This document shows, in pieces, positions 1-4,791 of a stretch of DNA of 9,035 nt. A model generated the notes under the pieces. It made no database searches and was not told where the DNA came from. It saw only the letters and a program-made list of their open reading frames with translations. The position numbers were made by a program, and so were the translations under genes. Numbering within the stretch: the first letter of the stretch is position 1; the number at the start of each line of letters is the position of its first letter. The DNA lies in NCBI GenBank assembly GCA_018333395.1, contig JAGXSQ010000053.1, positions 1 through 9,035 on the forward strand. The letters run 5' to 3'. The stretch is from Dethiobacter sp. (GTDB lineage: Bacteria > Bacillota_D > Dethiobacteria > Dethiobacterales > Dethiobacteraceae).

Positions 1-1
1 G

Positions 2-880
2 ACTACACGTCAGGTAGCGGTTAAGACGACTAATGAGGGCTTACTGGACATGACTGTTATGCAAAGTTCTCTGCAGCGCGTGCTGCGCCAGTACGAACTG
101 GCTAAGTATGGCCTGTCGCCCGAGATAATTGCCAATCTGGAGACGCCCTTCAGCGTCAGCACCGTCTCCCTAGCTATTGGGGATGCTGTAAGTCCAATGA
201 GGAATATAGTTCTGGGTATCTTTGTTGGAATAATGTTCTTTGTGGCGTCTACTACAGGGATGCTGATCATGCAAAGTGCACTGACGGAAAAAAGAGATCG
301 GTTGGCGGAAGTGCTTCTCTCCTCTGTGTCGGCAGGGTCCGTTATGCTGGGTAAAATTCTTGGTTGCCTTGTGCCGAGCCTCTTGCAGGCCTTCCTTTGG
401 GTTGTCTCCGGCCTGCTCTTTGCGCGCTTTTACTATGACCTGACCGTCTGGCACTACTTGCTGGACCCGCGGATGCCCTTACTACTGTTTTTCCTATCGG
501 GCGGGTATCTGTTCTTTTCCGCCATGTTCATCAGCCTAGGCGCCACTATGGACGACCCGATGCAAGCCAGTAACTACCAGGGGGTAGTGATGATGACCCC
601 GTATTTGCCGTTTCTGTTTATGGGTTCGGTCATTGCTGATCCCAATGGCTTAGTAGCACGTCTTGGCAGTTATTTCCCCCTGACTACCGCCGGGGTAATG
701 CTGACTCGCCTGGTTGTTGCAGATACGGTTATCTTAACAGACATTGCCTTATCAGGCGTGCTGTTGCTGGCTACTACAGCGCTGATGGTCTGGGCGGCCG
801 GCAAAATTTTTCAGACCGGCTTTCTGCTCTACGGCAAGGAAGCCACACCGCTGGAAATTATCAGGTGGCTGCGCTCCTAA
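2..880 (+). CDS. ABC-2 type (NatB/YhaP-like) exporter permease, 5'-truncated by the window edge
   Basis: Membrane permease subunit of an ABC exporter of the ABC-2/NatB type. The frame is open from base 2 without a stop, so the gene begins outside the window; the ATG at 50 is internal. About 292 residues are visible. A soluble stretch of about 70 residues is followed by roughly five or six hydrophobic helices (around NIVLGIFVGIMFF, LLQAFLWVVSGLLF, PLLLFFLSGGYLFF, GVVMMTPYLPFLF and SGVLLLATTALMVW). Between the first two helices lies the family's cytoplasmic signature, EKRDRLAEVLLSSVSAGSVM followed by LGK, which in this family precedes the permease core. The ATP-binding partner should lie upstream, off the window. 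The substrate cannot be read from the sequence (Na+, drug or peptide export are all known in the family). The gene after it starts 39 bases downstream and is probably co-transcribed. Confidence 0.85.
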   Translation, partial: TTRQVAVKTTNEGLLDMTVMQSSLQRVLRQYELAKYGLSPEIIANLETPFSVSTVSLAIGDAVSPMRNIVLGIFVGIMFFVASTTGMLIMQSALTEKRDRLAEVLLSSVSAGSVMLGKILGCLVPSLLQAFLWVVSGLLFARFYYDLTVWHYLLDPRMPLLLFFLSGGYLFFSAMFISLGATMDDPMQASNYQGVVMMTPYLPFLFMGSVIADPNGLVARLGSYFPLTTAGVMLTRLVVADTVILTDIALSGVLLLATTALMVWAAGKIFQTGFLLYGKEATPLEIIRWLRS

Positions 881-919
881 GTAATAACGGAAAAGAGAGT
901 GGAGAGGGGAGGTGCTGGT

Positions 920-1777
920 ATGACAACTTATCCACTAACCATGCCGCAGGAAGCGGCGTGGTTAAGTAGCGTCATTTTACTGGTGGTGTTAGTCGCAGTG
1001 CCGCTCGGTTGGTGGCAGACAAGAGGGAGAAGCGGAGCCGCAGCGTCGCTTACTGTTACGATTATGGCAGCTGTCGCCGTGTTGATTTTTTATTTAATAG
1101 TGATTGCGCCGCGGTTGACAAATGTGGCGATTGGCGACGGGTTACTGCAAGTAAATACGCCGCCGTATGCCAGGCTTGAAATCAGCCGACAGGAAATTTT
1201 GGCTGCTTATCTGGCGGATTGGCAAGAAGTAGCCGCTTTGGCGCCAGCGCTTCGTACCGGCGGGGCTGCCATAGCTGATTACCGTACCGGTAATTTCCAG
1301 CTACGCAATGGGGCTGGTGCAGTGCTTATGACCACCGGCTCACGGGTGCTGGTGCTCCGGTTAGCAGACAGCTTTGTCCTGCTGGCACCTGATGATTTTG
1401 ACGCTTTTTTGGAGGAATTTGCACAAAGGGTTGTAAGTTTGGAATCGGCACCTTTGGCAGAATTGGCTGCTACAGCTTTGGTAGAACCACAGGGAATGCC
1501 ACCTGTTGCCCGCATCGTTTTCCTGGCATTAGGCTTGCTTGTGCTTTTGCTCGGCTATTTAATCCGCTTTAAAAAGATGCTTTTTTTGCTTTCAGGCTAT
1601 GATGAGCGGAAAGTCAAAGATAAAGATGCACTGGCTTATTTTGCCGGAAATTTTGTGATGCTTATCGGGTTTGCTATGCTTGTTGTTCAGTTTTTCGCTT
1701 TACGAGGCATAATTGTTTTTGGTGTGGCGATGATTCCTTTAAGTATTTACGCCATCCATAGAATGAATAAATTATAA
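920..1777 (+). CDS. Five-helix membrane protein with a central bacterial PH-like domain
   Basis: A membrane protein of 285 residues with no assigned reaction. Helices are predicted near residues 14-31, 43-64, 196-216, 243-260 and 263-280. The soluble middle (about 75-170) resembles the bacterial PH-domain family bPH_5: an RTGG...ADYRTGNFQLRNG core, then a beta-rich VLVLRLADSFVLLAPDD and an acidic helix DAFLEEF. The segment LLSGYDERKVKDKDALAYFAG (222-242), placed before the last two helices, is reminiscent of DUF3784 proteins. I infer this from pattern only. The start is chosen at ATG 920 because GGGGAGG at 906-912 sits 7 bases ahead; an in-frame GTG at 899 would place that ribosome site inside the gene. 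It follows the ABC permease by 39 bases, suggesting one operon and perhaps an accessory role to that exporter. Confidence 0.75.
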   Translation: MTTYPLTMPQEAAWLSSVILLVVLVAVPLGWWQTRGRSGAAASLTVTIMAAVAVLIFYLIVIAPRLTNVAIGDGLLQVNTPPYARLEISRQEILAAYLADWQEVAALAPALRTGGAAIADYRTGNFQLRNGAGAVLMTTGSRVLVLRLADSFVLLAPDDFDAFLEEFAQRVVSLESAPLAELAATALVEPQGMPPVARIVFLALGLLVLLLGYLIRFKKMLFLLSGYDERKVKDKDALAYFAGNFVMLIGFAMLVVQFFALRGIIVFGVAMIPLSIYAIHRMNKL

Positions 1778-1830
1778 AATGTGGTAAAGTTGCCCAACGG
1801 TACAACAATGGCGAGAAGTATCTGGATGTT

Positions 1831-1860
1831 CCGACAGAAAAAGTTTTATGCTATTATAAA
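1831..1860 (+). promoter_or_regulatory. Candidate sigma-A promoter before the DUF2284 gene
   Basis: A -35-like CCGACA (1831-1836, 4 of 6 matches) and a -10-like TATAAA (1855-1860, 5 of 6) are separated by 18 bases. An overlapping TATTAT at 1852-1857 carries an upstream TG, as in extended -10 elements. It lies in the 145-base gap after the membrane protein gene and about 60 bases before ATG 1923. The call rests on resemblance only. Confidence 0.35.
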
Positions 1861-1922
1861 GTGCTTAAAAACTGGTAGAGAGCAGAACGAGCTTACCATG
1901 TGGGAAGAAGGAGGCGGCAGAA

Positions 1923-2558
1923 ATGAAAAAAGTTAGTGTCTCCGCAGACGAAGCGAAGTTGGCGGTGGATCTGGAGCGTTACAGGGAAAAAGCGCTGGAG
2001 CTTGGAGCGACCAACGCTTGTCTGGTACGAACGTCCCAGATTCCGGTCGATGAGACGGTAATACTGAAATGTCAGGTTCCCAGATGTTTCGGCTATGGCG
2101 TATGTGCCAATTGTCCTCCGCATACCCTGAAGCCTGCCGAATTGCGCGAGCACCTAAAAAAGCTTTCTTGGGCCGTTTTTTTTACCAAAGATGTACCGCC
2201 GGAAGTTATTGTACGGGATAAGGCGACCATTAAGGAAAGAGTGTCTGCCTACCAGGAGATCAGTAAAATTGTGAGCGAGATCGAGTCGATGGCCTTTTAC
2301 GATGGGTACTACTTGGCGGTAGGCTTCGGCGCTGGCTCATGCCGGCATACGTTCTGCGTCAAAGAGGAAGGTTGTCTGGCCCTAGAAGGAAAGAAATGCC
2401 GCTTTGCGCTGCTGGCTAGGCCTTCCATGGAAGCTGTTGGTATGGACGTTTTCCAGATGGCGGCGCAGGCGGGGTGGGAGATTTATCCTGTTGGCAGTGG
2501 TGTTAAGGCAGACAAGGTACCTAAAGGCACTCTGGCTGGCATCGTCATCATCAGGTAG
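1923..2558 (+). CDS. DUF2284 family cysteine-rich metal-binding protein
   Basis: A soluble protein of 211 residues, recognised as the DUF2284 predicted metal-binding family found in strict anaerobes. Two cysteine blocks are visible: C50-x4-C55-x5-C61-x2-C64 followed by PPH, and C140-x4-C145-x5-C151-x7-C159 followed by RFALLARPSMEAVGMDV, which is the family's C-terminal hallmark. Cys33 is a further candidate ligand. The spacing suggests binding of metal or an iron-sulfur cluster, but neither the metal nor a reaction is known to me. AAGGAGG at 1908-1914 lies 8 bases before ATG 1923 and fixes the start. There is no signal peptide or membrane helix, so it should be cytoplasmic. The next gene, a small zinc-ribbon protein, begins 109 bases downstream in the same direction. 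Confidence 0.88.
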   Translation: MKKVSVSADEAKLAVDLERYREKALELGATNACLVRTSQIPVDETVILKCQVPRCFGYGVCANCPPHTLKPAELREHLKKLSWAVFFTKDVPPEVIVRDKATIKERVSAYQEISKIVSEIESMAFYDGYYLAVGFGAGSCRHTFCVKEEGCLALEGKKCRFALLARPSMEAVGMDVFQMAAQAGWEIYPVGSGVKADKVPKGTLAGIVIIR

Positions 2559-2667
2559 GCGAGAGCGTTGCTATCGAGCTTCCCCATCAGAGGTGTGTTT
2601 CATATACTGTAGTGATGCAAGCTGTTGCTGAAGGCTGGCAATCACACGTACTGAGGGGTGGAGAAAA

Positions 2668-2835
2668 ATGGCGCTGAACTGGATGTGCGTCAAGTGCGGG
2701 TTTAAATTTAACACACCATTGATGCTCGGCAAGAGGGAACCAAGGGCGGTATGTCCAAAATGTTATGACCGTTCAATCCGCGAAATGCGCGCCAGGAACA
2801 GGCCCGAGCGGCGCAGCTGTTGTGGCGGGCGCTGA
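2668..2835 (+). CDS. Small zinc-ribbon protein (55 residues)
   Basis: A short reading frame of 55 codons with a good ribosome site: GAGGGG at 2653-2658, nine bases ahead, and GGAG at 2660-2663. The product has two paired-cysteine knuckles, CVKC at 7-10 and CPKC at 29-32, 18 residues apart. This is a typical four-cysteine zinc ribbon or rubredoxin-like metal site. It is followed by a basic tail (RSIREMRARNRPERR) ending in CCGGR. The sequence supports a metal-binding protein; nucleic acid binding is possible from the basic tail but is inference. It lies between the DUF2284 gene and the aldo/keto reductase, and its stop codon is followed 10 bases later by a strong hairpin. Its small size makes it easy to miss in annotation. 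Confidence 0.72.
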   Translation: MALNWMCVKCGFKFNTPLMLGKREPRAVCPKCYDRSIREMRARNRPERRSCCGGR

Positions 2836-2845
2836 ATGTTACCGA

Positions 2846-2883
2846 CGGCGGGAAAAGCGACTATAAGTCGCTTTTCCCATCCG
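2846..2883 (+). terminator. Strong hairpin, probable short-U-tract terminator after the zinc-ribbon gene
   Basis: Bases 2850-2862 pair perfectly with 2866-2878 (13 base pairs, loop ATA). Three more pairs (2846-2848 with 2881-2883) follow after a 1x2 internal loop. Read as a terminator, the GCGACT/AGTCGC stem is followed by TTTT and preceded by AAAA, so it could act on both strands. The U run is only four long and then gives way to CCC. The hairpin begins 10 bases after the zinc-ribbon stop. It could also be an RNA-processing or stability element, or a protein-binding palindrome. Confidence 0.55.
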
Positions 2884-2925
2884 GATGCAGAAAATTTCGT
2901 CATAAAGAGGGATGTGCTACTGCAA

Positions 2926-3864
2926 ATGAAATACAATAGTCTTGGCAAAACAGGCTTGACCGTTTCTGAACTGTGCCTTGGCCTTCTGCCCATGGGGCCG
3001 CTGCAAACAGATATATCAAAGAACAAAAGCATGGAAATAATAAAATACGCCCTAGCCGGCGGCATAAATTTCTTTGACACTGCGGATATGTACCGTACCC
3101 AGGTTTACCTGGGTGAGGTGCTGCGCAATGTTCGCTCTCAGGTTGTCATTGCCACCAAGTCGACTGCCTCATCCTATGACGGTATGGCCGAGGCGGTGGA
3201 GCGATCCCTGCAGGAATTATCCACGGATTACATAGACATCTATCACCTCCACGCCGCGCGGCCAGGCCGAGAAGTATTCACTGACCGCAGCGGAGCGCTG
3301 CGGTGCCTGCACCACTACAAACACCAGGGCGTAATCCGCGCCGTAGGACTGGCCACCCACAACAGGGAAACGGTGGAAGCCGCCGTCGTCAGGGATGATA
3401 TTGATGTTGTCTTCGCTCTGATCAATAAGCAAGGATTTGGCCTGATTAACGGCACGGTGAAAGAAATGACCCACTCCATGGCTAGGGCCGCCGCCTCCGG
3501 CAAGGGTGTCTATGCCATGAAAGCTCTGGCCGGAGGCAACCTTATCTCTCAATTCACCGCTGCCATCAACTTTGTTCGTGCACTGGAAGGGGTTAGCGCG
3601 CTGGCGGTGGGCATGGTGTCGGAACAGGAGGTAAGGAACAATATCCGCCTGTTTTCTGGGCAGGAAATAGAGGAACCGCAAACGAAAGACAAGCGCATTC
3701 GTATCTACAGTTTCGTCTGCGAGGGGTGTTCCGCCTGCGTAGAGGCCTGCCACAGCGACGCTATAAAACTGGTGGAGGGCAAAGCACAGGTAGACCACCA
3801 CAAATGCCTGCTTTGCGGCTACTGCGGCAGCGTCTGCCCGGTATTCGCCATCAGGGTCAGCTAA
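2926..3864 (+). CDS. Aldo/keto reductase with C-terminal 2[4Fe-4S] ferredoxin domain
   Basis: A cytoplasmic oxidoreductase of 312 residues. Residues 1-250 form an aldo/keto reductase barrel that opens with the usual MKYNSLGKTGLTVSELCLG. The catalytic tetrad is visible: D51 and Y56 in FFDTADMY, K78 in VVIATKST, H109 in DIYHLH. Residues 260-312 are a bacterial-type ferredoxin domain with C265-x2-C268-x2-C271-x3-C275 and C294-x2-C297-x2-C300-x3-C304-P, enough for two [4Fe-4S] clusters. Such fusions are known in anaerobes; the substrate is unknown, and electron transfer between ferredoxin and a carbonyl or alcohol substrate is inference. Start 2926 fits the family N-terminus. The frame is open back to ATG 2836, but that extension would contain the hairpin at 2846-2883. 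The nearest ribosome-site-like sequence, AGAGGG at 2906-2911, is 14 bases from ATG 2926, so CTG 2920 cannot be excluded. Confidence 0.88.
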   Translation: MKYNSLGKTGLTVSELCLGLLPMGPLQTDISKNKSMEIIKYALAGGINFFDTADMYRTQVYLGEVLRNVRSQVVIATKSTASSYDGMAEAVERSLQELSTDYIDIYHLHAARPGREVFTDRSGALRCLHHYKHQGVIRAVGLATHNRETVEAAVVRDDIDVVFALINKQGFGLINGTVKEMTHSMARAAASGKGVYAMKALAGGNLISQFTAAINFVRALEGVSALAVGMVSEQEVRNNIRLFSGQEIEEPQTKDKRIRIYSFVCEGCSACVEACHSDAIKLVEGKAQVDHHKCLLCGYCGSVCPVFAIRVS

Positions 3865-4022
3865 AATAACTTTGGTGGGAGGCCGATGAGGGAGAGGTTA
3901 AGGCAGGAGAAAAAACAGTCGCTGTCGAATCTCTAAGTCAGATGAGAGAAATGCTGCCTAGCGACATTATCAGGCCACTGGCCAGGGCTGCACGAGTTAA
4001 TTCAGAGGTTGGAGGGCTGGAA

Positions 4023-4322
4023 ATGAGCGAATATTACTACGATGAGGAGCGTGCCATAGCATACAAGGTTTCCCCGCCGGAGGTGTCGGTGGTGCCGGGC
4101 GGGGAGAGATTGCTTGTGTACGCTAACGTCAAAGCAACTAATTTTAAGAAAGAAAAAGTACGCAGGGCGTTCTCGGAAGAATATCCACTTGAGCAGTACA
4201 ACCAAGAGTCGGCCAAGGAAGCGTTTTTAGAAAAAATCTTACCACGAGTGTTAGTCGGAGCAGTCAAGATCTCCCGGGAGGAATACCAACAAATAAAGGA
4301 GCGGGTAGAAGCGGCGCTGTAA
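4023..4322 (+). CDS. Hypothetical protein, 99 residues, unrecognised family
   Basis: I do not recognise this protein. It has 99 residues, is charged and soluble, and has no cysteine, signal peptide or membrane helix. It opens with a tyrosine-rich acidic stretch (MSEYYYDEERAIAYKVSPPE). A beta-strand-like segment follows (VSVVPGGERLLVYANVKATN), then a basic/acidic helical half ending in SREEYQQIKERVEAAL. The start is set at ATG 4023 because GGAGGG at 4011-4016 lies six bases ahead. An in-frame ATG at 3942 would add 27 residues but has no ribosome site. It stands alone between the aldo/keto reductase (158 bases upstream) and the hydrogenase-maturation leader, and is followed directly by a terminator-like hairpin. 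Confidence 0.7.
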   Translation: MSEYYYDEERAIAYKVSPPEVSVVPGGERLLVYANVKATNFKKEKVRRAFSEEYPLEQYNQESAKEAFLEKILPRVLVGAVKISREEYQQIKERVEAAL

Positions 4323-4323
4323 T

Positions 4324-4351
4324 AAAAAAAGCTTGCTTCCAGCGTTTTTTT
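4324..4351 (+). terminator. Probable A/T-rich intrinsic terminator after the 99-residue protein gene
   Basis: Seven A's plus GCT (4324-4333) pair with AGC (4341-4343) and seven T's (4345-4351), with one bulged G at 4344 and a seven-base loop. It begins one base after the stop codon. The GC core is weak (three pairs), but the T run and position fit a terminator that could work in both directions. It overlaps the -35 element of the candidate promoter for the next operon. Confidence 0.45.
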
Positions 4352-4361
4352 CCTTTATAGT
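4333..4361 (+). promoter_or_regulatory. Candidate promoter for the hydrogenase-maturation operon
   Basis: TTGCTT (4333-4338, 3 of 6 to the -35 consensus) and TATAGT (4356-4361, 5 of 6 to the -10 consensus) are 17 bases apart. Transcription would start near 4368 and give a leader of about 165 bases before the TM1266-like gene. The -10 is convincing and the -35 is weak, which would be compatible with activation or with a poor basal promoter. Confidence 0.4.
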
Positions 4362-4450
4362 GGAGTTAGTTCTGCGGGTCCGGTGCGCTGGCCCAAGGAG
4401 AAAAAATTACTGTTGCCAAGGGTTTGCCTGAGGCGAGGGAGGTAGTGTTT

Positions 4451-4603
4451 ATGTGCGAAAAAAGAGCCTTGCAGGCGAACATTGGCCTGTCGGCTCTGTT
4501 TTTTTTAGCTTATTTCCAGGAGGATGGTAACCTTGGAGAAGCGGTTGGGTGTAGTAGGCATTGTTGTCGAAGGACGGGAAAACGCTGCTGGAAGAGTCAA
4601 TGA
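4451..4603 (+). CDS. Possible leader ORF (50 codons) crossing the terminator
   Basis: An ATG at 4451 has a well-placed ribosome site (GGGAGG at 4437-4442, eight bases ahead). It opens a 50-codon frame that starts MCEKRALQANIGLSALFFLA, runs through both arms and the T run of the terminator, and ends at TGA 4601-4603 inside the TM1266-like gene in another frame. The second half is cysteine- and arginine-rich and does not look like a folded protein. If translated, its value would be regulatory: ribosomes on it would melt the terminator hairpin. It may be a chance frame. Confidence 0.25.
   Translation: MCEKRALQANIGLSALFFLAYFQEDGNLGEAVGCSRHCCRRTGKRCWKSQ
4463..4506 (+). terminator. Intrinsic terminator in the hyd operon leader
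   Basis: AGAGCC (4463-4468) pairs with GGCTCT (4492-4497). CAGGC (4472-4476) pairs with GCCTG (4485-4489), extended by a G-U pair and separated from the outer stem by a small internal loop. The loop is eight bases. One G and then eight T's (4499-4506) follow. It sits 26 bases ahead of the probable start codon of the next gene, so it can switch off that operon as well as end upstream transcripts. Confidence 0.8.
4518..4523 (+). promoter_or_regulatory. Ribosome binding site that selects the TTG start of the TM1266-like gene
   Basis: A perfect AGGAGG abuts the in-frame ATG at 4524 with no spacer, which would be unusable. It lies nine bases before the in-frame TTG at 4533, a normal distance. Confidence 0.7.
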
Positions 4604-4781
4604 AATTTTAAGTGATTTTGGAGATGTTATCATCGGACGTATGGGCGTCCCTTACCGTGAGCAGCAAGTAGCCGTCATAGCCTTGATTGTGGACGGCACC
4701 ACTGATGAAATCGGGGCGCTGACGGGAAGGTTGGGAGCCATACCCGGAGTAAACGTCAAGTCGGCGCTGAGCAGGAAGTAA
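4533..4781 (+). CDS. TM1266-type putative [FeFe]-hydrogenase system regulator
   Basis: A small cytoplasmic protein of 82 residues from TTG 4533. It is recognised as the TM1266 family, 'putative iron-only hydrogenase system regulator', which is habitually encoded beside hydE, hydF and hydG. Members have a compact alpha/beta fold like ACT or NikR C-terminal domains. Characteristic segments are the start EKRLGVVGIVVEGRE, the middle DVIIGRMGVPYREQQVAVIA and the end LGAIPGVNVKSALSRK. No DNA-binding domain is visible, so 'regulator' is a family label rather than something the sequence shows. The TTG start rests on the AGGAGG at 4518-4523 and on the fit of the N-terminus to the family; ATG 4524 would add three residues. 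The gene ends 10 bases before hydE and is surely co-transcribed with it. Confidence 0.85.
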   Translation: MEKRLGVVGIVVEGRENAAGRVNEILSDFGDVIIGRMGVPYREQQVAVIALIVDGTTDEIGALTGRLGAIPGVNVKSALSRK

Positions 4782-4791
4782 AGGAGGCATT

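Larger units (their letters stand above)
4368..4532 (+). promoter_or_regulatory. Candidate attenuator leader of the TM1266-hydEFG operon
   Basis: The untranslated leader can fold in two exclusive ways. Bases 4422-4434 (GTTTGCCTGAGGC) can pair with 4466-4480 (GCCT, two bulged bases, then CAGGCGAAC), giving 13 pairs including one G-U. The same 4466-4480 stretch holds most of the left arm of the terminator at 4463-4506. This is the antiterminator/terminator layout of riboswitches and other attenuators. The 5' part (4375-4421) contains GC-rich blocks (GCGGGTCCGGTGCGCTGGCCC) that could be a sensor, but I do not recognise a known riboswitch class or a T-box sequence in it. Confidence 0.5.

Noticed and set aside
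1809..1937. 42-codon frame between the PH-domain protein and the DUF2284 gene
   Set aside because: No ribosome site, it overlaps the candidate promoter, and the product has no recognisable features.
2404..2631. 75-codon + strand frame overlapping the end of the DUF2284 gene
   Set aside because: It is another frame of a well-supported gene, has no ribosome site, and gives an arginine- and tryptophan-rich product.
2836..2925. Upstream ATG extension of the aldo/keto reductase (start at 2836)
   Set aside because: It overlaps the strong hairpin, has no ribosome site of its own, and the family N-terminus MKYNSLGKTGL begins at 2926.
3886..3936. 16-codon frame with GGGAGG three bases ahead, after the aldo/keto reductase
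   Set aside because: The peptide (MRERLRQEKKQSLSNL) is very short, spacing is tight, and I see no terminator or antiterminator tied to it.
3961..4000. Cobalamin-riboswitch-like GCCACTG near 3975
   Set aside because: Only one short element matches; the rest of the conserved core is absent and the downstream gene has no cobalamin link.
3942..4022. 27-residue N-terminal extension of the 99-residue protein
   Set aside because: No ribosome site before 3942, whereas GGAGGG is well placed before ATG 4023.
4375..4421. Known riboswitch (SAM-I, ZTP, THF, Moco) or T-box in the hyd leader
   Set aside because: A CTGGCCC stretch recalls SAM-I and GC-rich stems recall others, but the remaining conserved bases of each class, and the T-box GGTGG core, are missing.
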